From positions 4,154,001-4,218,000 of the forward strand of contig CP053418.1 in assembly GCA_013127575.1 (NCBI GenBank): 64,000 nt of DNA. Reading direction: 5' to 3'. The notes below the pieces were generated by a model. That model searched no databases, had not been told where the DNA came from, and saw only the letters and a list, made by a program, of their open reading frames with translations. Of this stretch, positions 1 to 8,880 are shown piece by piece. Position 1 is the stretch's first letter. Each line of letters opens with the position of its first letter. The stretch is from Ramlibacter terrae (GTDB taxonomy: Bacteria > Pseudomonadota > Gammaproteobacteria > Burkholderiales > Burkholderiaceae_C). A program made the translations under genes and the position numbers.

Positions 1-808
1 ATTCCACCGTCAGGTCCGGGGCGCGCTGCATGGCGGCTGCGGAGATGATGGCGACGATCAGCCGCTCCTGCGCCAGCTGCTGAACCAGCTGGAACATGCC
101 CTGCCCTTCCTCCTCGCCGAGCAGATTCGCACAAGGCACGCGCATGCCCGAGAAGAACAGCTCGGAAGTGTCCTGGCCCTTCTGTCCGATCTTGGCAAGG
201 TTGCGCCCCCGTTGGAAGCCGGCGAGGCCTTCCGTTTCCACGACGACCGGGGACACGCTGCGGCTCCCGGTCCCCTCTGCCGTCTTCACGACCACGATGA
301 TGAGGTCTGCGTTGATGCCATTGGTGATGAACGTCTTGCTGCCATCGATGACGTAGTGGTCGCCATCGCGCACTGCACGCGTCCGCACTGCGCGCAGGTC
401 CGAACCGGCGCCGGGCTCCGACATCGCGATCGCCGCGATCAGCTCCCCGGTCGCCATGCGCGGCAGCCACTTGCGCTTCTGCTCCTCGTTGCCATAACGC
501 AGGAGGTAATGGGCGACGATTCCGCTGTGCACGTTGTTGCCGAAGCTGGTCACGCCGGCGCGCGAGAGCTCCGACGTAATGACCGCTTCGTGGGCGAAGT
601 TTCCGCCGCCGCCGCCGTATTCCTCGGGAATGCTGGCGCACAGCAGGCCGGCGCGGCCGGCGCGCCGCCACATGTCGCGGCTCATGCGCCGTTCCTCGAT
701 CCAGCGCTCTTCAGTCGGCGCGAGTTCCTGTTCGACGAAGCGCCGCACGCTGTCGCGGAACATCGCGAGATCTTCGGTCATCCAGGCAGGGGAGTGTTCG
801 GGAAACAT
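1..808 (-). CDS. Acyl-CoA dehydrogenase (3' part cut by window edge)
   Basis: Flavoenzyme that oxidises an acyl-CoA to the trans-2-enoyl-CoA and passes electrons to ETF. Reading leftwards from the ATG at 808, about 269 residues are open with no frameshift. They include the N-terminal helical domain, the family signature [11 protein letters not shown], and a middle beta domain with ITNGINADL followed by GEEEGQGMFQLVQQLAQER. The C-terminal helical domain with the catalytic base lies beyond base 1. It is divergent from the SDR gene at 961, with a 152-base intergenic region likely to hold both promoters. The family is clear; the substrate is not. Confidence 0.9.
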   Translation of the reverse strand, partial: MFPEHSPAWMTEDLAMFRDSVRRFVEQELAPTEERWIEERRMSRDMWRRAGRAGLLCASIPEEYGGGGGNFAHEAVITSELSRAGVTSFGNNVHSGIVAHYLLRYGNEEQKRKWLPRMATGELIAAIAMSEPGAGSDLRAVRTRAVRDGDHYVIDGSKTFITNGINADLIIVVVKTAEGTGSRSVSPVVVETEGLAGFQRGRNLAKIGQKGQDTSELFFSGMRVPCANLLGEEEGQGMFQLVQQLAQERLIVAIISAAAMQRAPDLTVE

Positions 809-960
809 GCGGCATTGTGGTCGCCGCGAGGGTGGCCGCACAAGGCGCGCGACGCAAAATCGTCCCTTCCGACGATGCCGCACCAACCCCTCCACCAAGA
901 ATCCTTCCGAGCCGCCCGCCGTCGCGGGTGACGCCATCAGCGCATCGCGAATCGAAGGAA

Positions 961-1733
961 ATGGACATGAATCTGCAAGGGACCTCCGCCGTCGTCACGG
1001 GCGGCGCATCGGGCCTCGGGTTGGCAACGGCGAAGCGCCTGCTGCAAGCCGGAGCCAAAGTCACCATCGCCGACCTCGCCACGTCCAGCGGCAAGCTGGT
1101 GGCCGAGGAACTGGGCGCGTCCGTCCAGTTTGTCGCCGCCGACGTTACCGACACGGCCGCGATGGAAGCGGTGTACGACGCGGCGGAGCGCTGGGGACCC
1201 GTCCGCGCGCTGGTGCACTGCGCCGGGCGCGGCGGCGCCGTGCGGCTGGTGGAGAAGGACGGCAGCCCGGGTTCGCTGGAGACCTACGAGGCCGTCATCC
1301 GGACCAACCTGGTGGGCACCTTCAACACTCTGCGACTGGCAGCGGTACGCATGGCACGCAACGAGCGCATCGACGGAGGTGATCGTGGCGCCTGCGTGCT
1401 GACCGCCTCCGTGGCGGCCTTCGAAGGACAAATCGGCCAGATCCCCTACGCGTCGGCCAAGGCCGGCGTGGTCGGCATGACGATCGTCGCCGCGCGCGAC
1501 CTGGCTACCAAGGGCATCCGCGTCTGCACCATCGCGCCGGGCCTGTTCGACACCCGCGCTGCTGGCCCGGCTGCCGCAACAGGTGAAGGATTCGCTCGGG
1601 CAGTCGGTTCCGCACCCGGCGCGGCTAGGCACGCCGGACGAATTCGCGCACTGGCGCAGCACATCTGGAGAACCCGATGCTCAATGGCGAAACCATCCGC
1701 CTCGACGGCGCCATTCGCATGGCGCCGCGCTAA
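961..1733 (+). CDS. Short-chain dehydrogenase/reductase (frameshifted near the 3' end)
   Basis: NAD(P)-dependent oxidoreductase of the classical SDR family, probably a 3-hydroxyacyl-CoA dehydrogenase (type II HSD10-like) given the neighbours. Visible motifs are the cofactor site [10 protein letters not shown] near residue 12, NxxG-equivalent HCAGRGG, and catalytic Ser-Tyr-Lys in [23 protein letters not shown]. The C-terminal part is spread over three frames (shifts near 1555, 1650 and 1670). Joining them gives the usual family ending with [14 protein letters not shown] and a TAA at 1731. The second in-frame ATG (967) is an alternative start. The gene is followed 16 bases later by an enoyl-CoA hydratase. 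Confidence 0.85.
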
Positions 1734-1749
1734 GCGAACCGCACAGCCC

Positions 1750-2547
1750 ATGAACGCACAGTCCACAGCCCGCGCGGAACCGGATCCCACCGCGATCCGG
1801 TGGCCACGCTGCCTGGCGGCATTCGCGTCCTGACGATCTCGCGGCCAGACCGGATGAACGCCCTTGATCCGGCCGCGTCCGCGGCGCTGCGCCAGACCCT
1901 CGCCGACGCGATGGAGGACCGTGCACTGCGGGCGCTTGTGCTGCACGGCGCCGGGCCGCATTTTTGCACCGGCTTCGACCTCAAGCACCAGCGCGTGCCC
2001 GGCGAGGAAGGCGTGCTCGCGATCCTGCAGGACTGCTTCGTGTTGCTGCAGGAAGGTCCGCTGCCCAGCGTCGCGGCGATCGAAGGCAATGCCTTCGGTG
2101 CCGGCCTCTCTCTGGCCCTCGCCTGCGACCGGTGGTCGCCGCCGACAATGCCCGACTGTGCGCGCCTTTCACCGGCATCGGCCTGCTGCCCGATGTCGGG
2201 CTGGTGCTGACGCTGGAGCGCCGCGTCGGCTTCGGACGCGCGCGGCGCTGGCTGGTGGAAGGAACCGTGGTCGACGCGGCCGCCGCGATCGCAGCCGGCC
2301 TGGTGGACGAAGTCACCGCAGCCGGTGCGGCGCGCGACGCCGCAGTGGCGCAAGCGGCGCGATGGAGCGCGCGCGCACCCCTCGCGATTGCCGCGGTGCG
2401 CCAGCTCTCCCGGTTGCCCGCATCCCTCGTCGCCGAGACCTTCGCACACGAGCGCACGCTGCAGGGAGAACTCGGCGCCAGCGCCGACTTTGCCGAAGGT
2501 GTGGCCGCCTTCCGGGAGCGCCGCAAACCGGCGTTCGGGGACGCTGA
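1750..2547 (+). CDS. Enoyl-CoA hydratase/isomerase family protein (frameshifted)
   Basis: Crotonase-fold protein, likely hydrating or isomerising an enoyl-CoA in this cluster. Frames change near 1800 (one G of a GGG apparently lost), near 2140 and near 2537; joined, the product is about 265 residues. Oxyanion-hole segments HFCTGFDL and GNAFGAGLSLALACD are visible. The two glutamates of a canonical hydratase are not: the second position lies in APFTGIGLLPD. The stop TGA at 2545-2547 overlaps the ATG of the ligase gene, indicating translational coupling. The exact reaction is uncertain. Confidence 0.8.
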
Positions 2548-4111
2548 TGAACGGCCTCCAGCATTGGGCCGCGCTGCGCCCCGACGCGGTGGCCGCAGTG
2601 TTCCTGCCTACGCACCAAAGCCTGACTTTCGCGCAGCTGTCGGCGCAAGCGACCGCGGCTGCGCACTGGCTTATCTCGCAAGGCTTGGGGCCCGGCGACA
2701 GCCTGGCGGTGATGCTGGAGAACCGCAGCGAGCTCATTGCGCTCGCGTTCGCGGCGAGACGGGCTGGGCTGTACTTCACACCCCTGAGCGTGCACCTGCA
2801 GGAGCGGGAGATCGCGTTCATGCTGGGCGACTGCGGCGCGCGCGTGCTGGTGGTTTCGGCGCAGACGCGCGCATTGGCCCTGCGGACGGTCGCCGCGGCG
2901 AGCGGCGCCGAACCAGCGGTCTTCAGCGTGGACGACAGCGCCGACAACGCCGTGACGTCGCTTGCACCGCTGGTGCATGGCCGCCCCACGGACGACGCCA
3001 CCTTGCCGCCGCGGCCGGTGGGTCGCGACCAGCTCTATTCATCTGGCACCACCGGCATGCCACGCGCCATCCGCAAGCCGCTCGGCGCACGGGAACACCG
3101 GCACGAGGAGGATCGCGAGGTCGCGGCCTGGCGTCGCACCTTCGAGTTCGACCACACGTCGGTCTACTTCTCGGCGGCGCCGCTATACCACGCCGCTCCG
3201 CTGCGCTACGCGCTGCGCACCATCGACTGCGGCGGCACCTGCGTGCTGCAGGCCCGGTTCGATCCGCCACAGGCCCTGCATGCGCTGACCGAGTGGAAGG
3301 TCACACACAGCCAGTGGGTGCCGACGATGTTCGTGCGGCTGCTGGCGCTTCCACCGGGGAGCGCGAACGCTGGACGCCCCGCGCCATGAAGCTTGCCATT
3401 CACTCCGCGGCCCCGTGCCCCCAGCGGTCAAGCAGGCCATGATCGCCTGGTGGGGCCCCATCGTGTACGAATACTACGCGGGCACCGAAGGCGTGGGCCT
3501 GACGGCCATCGACAGCCGCGAGTGGCTGCAGCGGCCCGGTTCGGTCGGCACGGCGAAGCTGGGCCGACTGCGCATCCTCGGGTGATGGCGGCGAACCGCT
3601 GCCCCCGGGGAGATCGGGCACGTCTACTTCGAAGGTGGCCCCGATTTCGCGTACCTCAACGATCCCGAGAAAACGGCCGCCATGCGCAATGCGCAAGGGT
3701 GGACGACGTACGGCGACATCGGCCACGTCGACGCGGACGGCTACCTGTTCCTCAGCGACCGGCGCGCGGACCTGATCCTCTCGGGCGGCGTCAACGTCTA
3801 TCCGCGTGAGGTCGAGGAAGTGTTGATGGGCCATGCCGCCGTCGACGATGTCGCCGTGGTCGGCGTTCCGGACGACGACCTCGGCGAAACTGTGAAGGCC
3901 GTGGTCAAGCTGCGCGATCCGGCCCCTGGCGGCAACGTCGCGTGAACTGCTCGCGCAGGAGCTCATCGCCTACTGCCGCGAACGGCTGTCGCACTTGAAG
4001 GCGCCGCGCTCCGTCGATTTCGCCGCGGAGTTGCCGCGGATGGAGAACGGCAAGCTGATGCGCCGCCGGCTGAAGGAACACTACCGCAACCTGGCGCGCC
4101 ATGACACCTGA
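2547..4111 (+). CDS. AMP-dependent acyl-CoA ligase (frameshifted)
   Basis: ANL-superfamily ligase that activates a carboxylic acid to its CoA thioester through an acyl-adenylate, likely the entry step of this catabolic cluster. It shows the P-loop motif SSGTTGMPRAIRKPL near residue 165, the YEYYAGTEG motif of the adenylate site, the hinge-like YGDIGHVDADGYLFLSDR, the core GGVNVYPREVEEVL, and the C-terminal lysine context PRMENGKLMRRRL. Shifts are apparent near 3357, 3590 and 3940. Joined length is about 520 residues, normal for the family. The 3' end overlaps the CoA-transferase start by 11 bases. The acid substrate cannot be read from the sequence. Confidence 0.88.
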
Positions 4112-5325
4112 CGACACCCCGGAACCCCTGCCGCTGGACGGCCTGCGGGTGGCTGACTTCGCCGCCGGCATCGCCGGGCCGCACGTGGGCCTGCTGCTGG
4201 CGCACCAGGGGCGCCGACGTCGTCAAGCTCGAACCGCCCGAAGGCGACTGGAGCCGCGTGCTGGGTTGCAGCATCGACGAGTTCAGTCCCTTCTCGGTCT
4301 ACTACAACCGCGGCAAGCGCTCGCTGGCCATCGATCTCAAATCCGCTGCCGGACGCGCACTGGCCCTCGAGATCGCCTGTTCGTGCGACATCGTGATCGA
4401 GTCGTTCCGCCCCGGCGTGATGAAACGCCTCGGCCTCGACCACGAGACGCTGCGCCGGCACAAGCCCGGCTTGATCTACCTCTCGATGAGCGGTTTCGGG
4501 CAGGACGGTCCCGATGCGCAGTTGCCGGCCACGGACACCGTCATCCGGGGCTACTCGGGATTGATGAGCCTCAACAAGGATGCGCAAGGCGCGCCGCAGC
4601 GATTTCCCTCGATCATCATCGACGTGGTATCGGGCCTCTACGGCTTCCAGGCCGTGATGGGTGCGGTGGTGGCGAAGCTGCGCTACGGCCGCGGCGCGTA
4701 CATCGACTGCAGCCTGCTGCAAAGCGCGCTCGCGCTGCAGGCGCCTTCGATCGTCAAGCACCGATTCGAGAAGGGCCAGCCCACCGTGATGTACGTCCCG
4801 CTTGGGGTCCTCGCCACGCAGGACGCGCACGTGAGCATCTCGGTCAACCGCGACGAGCACTTCACCGCGTTCTGCCGGGCCATCGAACGGCCAGAACTCG
4901 CCGACGACCCCGCGTACAGCACCCTCGCCGCGCGCATCACCAACGAGAAGCCTTTGATGGCGCTGATCCGGGATGAATTTCGCCGGCGCACCACCGACGA
5001 ATGGGTGGCACGGCTGCAGGCCGAAGGCATCCTGCACGCGCGCATCCGCACCTACGATGAACTGCTCGCCGACCCGGAACTGCAGCGTGCCGGCATGCTG
5101 GACTGGCTGCTGCACACGGCCGTGGCCGAGCCGCTTCCGATCCCCAACATTCCGGCAGGCCCTCGCGCCACGGCGTACGGCGTACTGCGCGAGTGCCCGC
5201 GCGTTGGCCAGCACACCGCGGAAATCCTCACCGGCTTCGGCTGGTCCGCCGACCGGGTGGCCGAGGCCGTTCGGCAAGGCGTGGTGACCACGCAGCGGCG
5301 CACGCGCGCTCCTTCCTCCTCCTGA
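4101..5325 (+). CDS. CaiB/BaiF family III CoA-transferase (one frameshift)
   Basis: Moves CoA between an acyl-CoA donor and a free acid, or racemises alpha-methylacyl-CoA. Family marks are GLRVADFAAGIAGPH at the N-terminus, the CoA-binding run ADVVKLEPPEGD, NRGKRSLAIDLK, ESFRPGVMKRLGL, and the segment GAYIDCSLLQS, which carries the catalytic Asp. A single shift near 4210 splits the first 35 residues from the rest. The gene is embedded between the ligase (11-base overlap) and the thiolase-like gene (2-base gap), so it is in the same operon. Confidence 0.88.
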
Positions 5326-5327
5326 CC

Positions 5328-6510
5328 ATGCCTGCCATGCGAACCGCCCTTTCAGATCACCCAGCCGGCGATGACGTGTGGATCGTCGACGGCGTTCGCA
5401 CGCCGCTCACGCCGCCCGGCGCCCTGCTGGAAGTCCAGCCGTCGGCACTGCTCGCGGGGCTGGTCCAGGCCCTGCACGAACGCGTGCCCGGCCTCACCGC
5501 CGGCGAGCCCGGCCGCTGGACGGGTTGGTCGTCGGCAGCCTGCCCGAAGGTGCGCTCGCCGCGGGCGCCGTGCCGCGCGCGCTGGCGCGGGCCGAGGCGC
5601 CGGCCGGCGCGGGTGCCGGGCAACTGGAAGGCACCGGCGCCGAAGCGATCCGCCAGGCGGCTGCGCAACTGCGCAGCGGCGACGTGCGGCTGCTGCTCGC
5701 CGGAGGCATCCACCACCCCGCAGGCCGGGCGTCGCTGCCCGTCCACGGCGACATCGGAGGCGCGGTCGCTATGCGCGTGGTCAGCCCCCGCGTCGCGGCC
5801 GATGTCTGGCCGCGTTGGAAGACATCAAGGCGCCCGCGGTCGCGGCGCAGGCGCACAAGCAGCAGAGAGCCGGCGCACCCGCGGCGGCCGACGGCGAATG
5901 CGTACCCGTGCACGACGTCAACGGGCTGCCCATCGTAGCCGCCGACGACCTCCGCCTCGCACCCGGCGAAGCGCCCGAAAGCCCTTGGCAGAACCACCAC
6001 GTGGTCGCACGCCGGTGCACCCGCAACTGGGCGACATCGCCCGCATCCACACGCTGGACCTCGACCCGCCTCCCGCCGAGGGCGCCTGCTTGCTGCTGCT
6101 GGCCCGCGCCGACGCCGCGCTTCCCCTTGGCTTGGTTCCGCGCGCGCGGCTGGTCGCCACGGCGAGCGCGGGCCACCTGCCGTTGCGGGGCCACGAAGCT
6201 GCCGTCTTCGCATTCGCGCGGGCGTTGGCACGCGCCGGCTGGACCCGCGACGAGCTGGAGATGCTCGAAGTCTCGAGCCCCTTCGCGGGCGTGCCGCTTG
6301 CGCTGGGTGCGGCGCTCGGCATCGACGGCGCGCGCATCAACCCGGACCCCGGCAGCTGGTGGTTCGCACGGGCCGGCGCCGCGTCATCCGCCATCGCTCT
6401 AATGCGCCTGCTGCGGATCCCGGAAACCAGCCGGCGGCGTCGCGGTGCGTTGCTTTGCACGGGCGCGGCAGGACAGGCAACGGTTCTCTGGTCGAGCGAG
6501 GCAACGATGA
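5328..6510 (+). CDS. Thiolase-like protein lacking catalytic Cys and His (frameshifted)
   Basis: The fold is recognisable: WIVDGVRTPLTPPG at the start, the AGGIHHPAG turn after the first active-site helix, ELEMLEVSSPFAGVPLALG, GARINPDPGSWW and a terminal LLCTGAAGQATVLW. The normal nucleophile segment (Cys-x-Ser-Gly) reads QLEGTGAEA with no cysteine. The normal GHPxGxxG loop reads FARAGAASS with no histidine. The segment around the nucleophile position is open in one frame, so the missing Cys is not explained by the frameshifts near 5515, 5815 and 6010. The end overlaps the next gene (ATGA at 6507-6510). It probably works as a non-catalytic or altered partner of the FadB-like protein downstream. 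Confidence 0.7.
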
Positions 6511-8411
6511 TTGAAGCGGGCACCGAAAGCATCCGGGTCGAGATCGGCGATGACCGCATCGCCACGTTGACAATCGACGTTCCGGGCCGGGCGGCCAACA
6601 CGATGAGCTCCGGCTTCAAGGCCGAACTCTGCGAACTGGTGCCACGGCTGCGCGCGGTGCGTTCTGAACTGGCCGGCGTGGTGATCACCTCCGCGAAGAA
6701 GACTTTCTTTGCCGGTGGCGACCTGCGCACCCTCCTCGCCGTGCAGCCCACGGATGCCCTCGGCTTCTTTGAAGGGCTGGAGCGGTTCAAGGCCGGCCTG
6801 CGCGGGCTGGAGCAGCTCGGGCTGCCGGTCGCCGTCGCCATCAACGGGGCCGCACTCGGAGGCGGCTGGGAGATCTGCCTGTGCGCCCATGCGCGCTTCT
6901 GCCTGGCGGACGACAAGCTGCTGCTCGGCCTGCCCGAGGCGTCGCTCGGCCTGCTGCCCGGCGCCGGTGGCGTCACGCGCATGGTGCGCAAGCTGGGGTT
7001 GCGCAAGGCGCTGCCGCTGCTGGTGGAAGGCCGCACCTTCGCGCCGGCGCAGGCACTGGCCCGGGGCCCTCTGGATGGCACCGGCCCCGACCTGCCTTCG
7101 GTGATGGCGCAGGCGCGGGCACGGGTGCTGGCCAACCCGGATCCGAAGGTGCCCCGGGATGCGCCCGGGTTCGCGATCCCGAGCCTCGACGCGGACCTGC
7201 AGGATGTAGCGTGCAACGGACCGGCCGACCTGCTCGCGAGCGGGCACGGGCTCTATCCCGCGCGCCAGGCCGTGCTCTCGGCCGCTGTCGAGGGCGCGGT
7301 GGTCGACGTCGATACGGCACTGCGGCTTGAGAGCCGCTATCTCGCGAGCCGGCCACCGGACAGGTGGCGAAGAACATGATCGGCACGTTCTTCTTCCGGG
7401 CCGGCGGTGAAGGCGGGACGCAGCCGGCCGGCCGAAACCGAGCGCGTCGCAGCGGCGGTGATCGATGTGGAGGGAGCCTCCGCGCCCTTGCTCATCGCAG
7501 CTCTTGCGAGCGCATCGCGGCGCGTGCCGGCCGTGGTCCACGCGCGAATGCCCCGGGCGACAGGCGATGCAGTGCAGGCACTCGACGCCATCGTTCGCGA
7601 CCTGGTGGCCGCAGGCCGCATGCCGCAGGCACGCGCCGCGACGGCACGCGCAGCGGTGCAAATCATGGACGCGCCTGCCGCGTCGACACTGCGCCTGGTC
7701 GATGCGCCATTCGGCGATGCAGCCAGCGGCGTGCTCCTGCTGGCCGATGCCGAAGTGGTGGTCCCTGCGGGCTGGGTGGGTGTTCGGGCGCTGCCCGACC
7801 TGCTCGCAGCAACCGTCGTCGAAGTCGTGCGGGGCAGCGGATCCGACGCAGCGCATGCATCACGCGTGTACGACTGGCTGCAGCAACTGGGGAAGACGCC
7901 GATCGCCATCTCCGATGCGCCGGCGGGCTTCCTTGCGCGTCTTGGCCGCGCAGCGGGTGCCGAGGGACTGGCCCTGTGCCGCGAAGGTTTCGCACCGGCG
8001 CTGGTGGAGAACGCATCGCTGCAGGCCGGCATGGCCGCGGGCGCGCTCACACTGGCACAACGGTTCGGGCTGGGTCGACCATCAGAAGCGATCTCCGGTC
8101 ACCAGTCGTCCCAGCCACTGGTGCAAGTCCGGGAAATCCGGGAGCGCCTGCTGTTCATCCAGGCGCTCGAAGCGCTTCGCTGCCTCGACGAGGCTGTCGT
8201 TGCATCGGCGCGCGACGCCAATCTGGCCGCGTTGCAGGGCCTCGGCTTCCCGGCGTGGACCGGCGGCGCCATCCAGTACGCCAACCATTACGGCCTCGGG
8301 CGGTTCTGCGAGCGTTCCGACGCACTCGCTGCGCGCCACGGCCACCGCTTCGCGCCGCCGGCCTTGCTGCGGCGGATGGTTGCCGATCGCGCGCTGGCCG
8401 TCGAACCATGA
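6507..8411 (+). CDS. FadB-like multifunctional protein: intact hydratase domain, eroded 3-hydroxyacyl-CoA dehydrogenase domain
   Basis: About 634 residues, against roughly 700-720 for the family. Residues 1-200 form a crotonase domain with oxyanion-hole AKKTFFAGGDL and both catalytic glutamates (E122 in GAALGGGWE, E144 in GLPEASLGLLPG). After the linker VAKNMIGTFFF comes the dehydrogenase part, aligned by VVEVVRGSGSD, QLGKTPIAISDAPAGFLARL and ALVENASLQAGM. The Rossmann GxGxxG is absent (the segment reads ERVAAAVIDVEGASAP), the catalytic His before VEVVRG is an Arg, and the usual Asn after the PGF motif is missing. A short out-of-frame stretch at about 7365-7395 has compensating shifts. Hydratase function is likely; NAD-dependent dehydrogenase activity is doubtful. 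Confidence 0.75.
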
Positions 8412-8418
8412 GTCCGCG

Positions 8419-8847
8419 ATGAACGCAGACGGAGTTGCCCGCGCGCCGGAGCCCGCCACCAGCGGGCTGCGCGAACACCTCGGAATCCGCTTCATCGGGA
8501 TGCAGGACGGCGCGGCGGTGCTGGCCCTCACGATCGGCCCCGAGCACATGAACCTCGCCAGCACGCTGCATGGCGGCGCGATCGCCACCTTGGTCGACAT
8601 CGCGTGCGCGCTCGCTGCTCGTGTGCCGCCCGGTCTGCCGGGTGCCGAACCAGCAGCTGCCAGGCGCGGGGTGGCGACGTTGTCGATGACGCTCAACTTC
8701 ACACGGCCCGTCAGCGCGGGCACGGTCCGCGCCTTCGGCCGCCGCGTTGGCGGAGGCCGCAGCATCGTGTTCGCCGCCTGCGACGTTTTCGACGACCAGG
8801 ACCGGCTGGTGGCCAATGGCTCCGGCTGCTATGCATTCCGTAGCTGA
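8419..8847 (+). CDS. PaaI-type hotdog thioesterase
   Basis: Single-domain 4HBT/hotdog protein of 142 residues, predicted to hydrolyse acyl-CoA and release trapped CoA. The core signature MNLASTLHGGAIATLVDIA matches the HGG-x-hydrophobic-D motif of PaaI-like enzymes, with the Asp as the likely catalytic residue. MTLNFTRPVSAGTVRAFGR forms the following strands. There is no frameshift. It begins 7 bases after the FadB-like gene and is the last gene of the 961-8847 operon before the regulator. Confidence 0.85.
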   Translation: MNADGVARAPEPATSGLREHLGIRFIGMQDGAAVLALTIGPEHMNLASTLHGGAIATLVDIACALAARVPPGLPGAEPAAARRGVATLSMTLNFTRPVSAGTVRAFGRRVGGGRSIVFAACDVFDDQDRLVANGSGCYAFRS

Positions 8848-8880
8848 CGCGTCCACCGCGCCGTAGAATTGCGCGGGACT

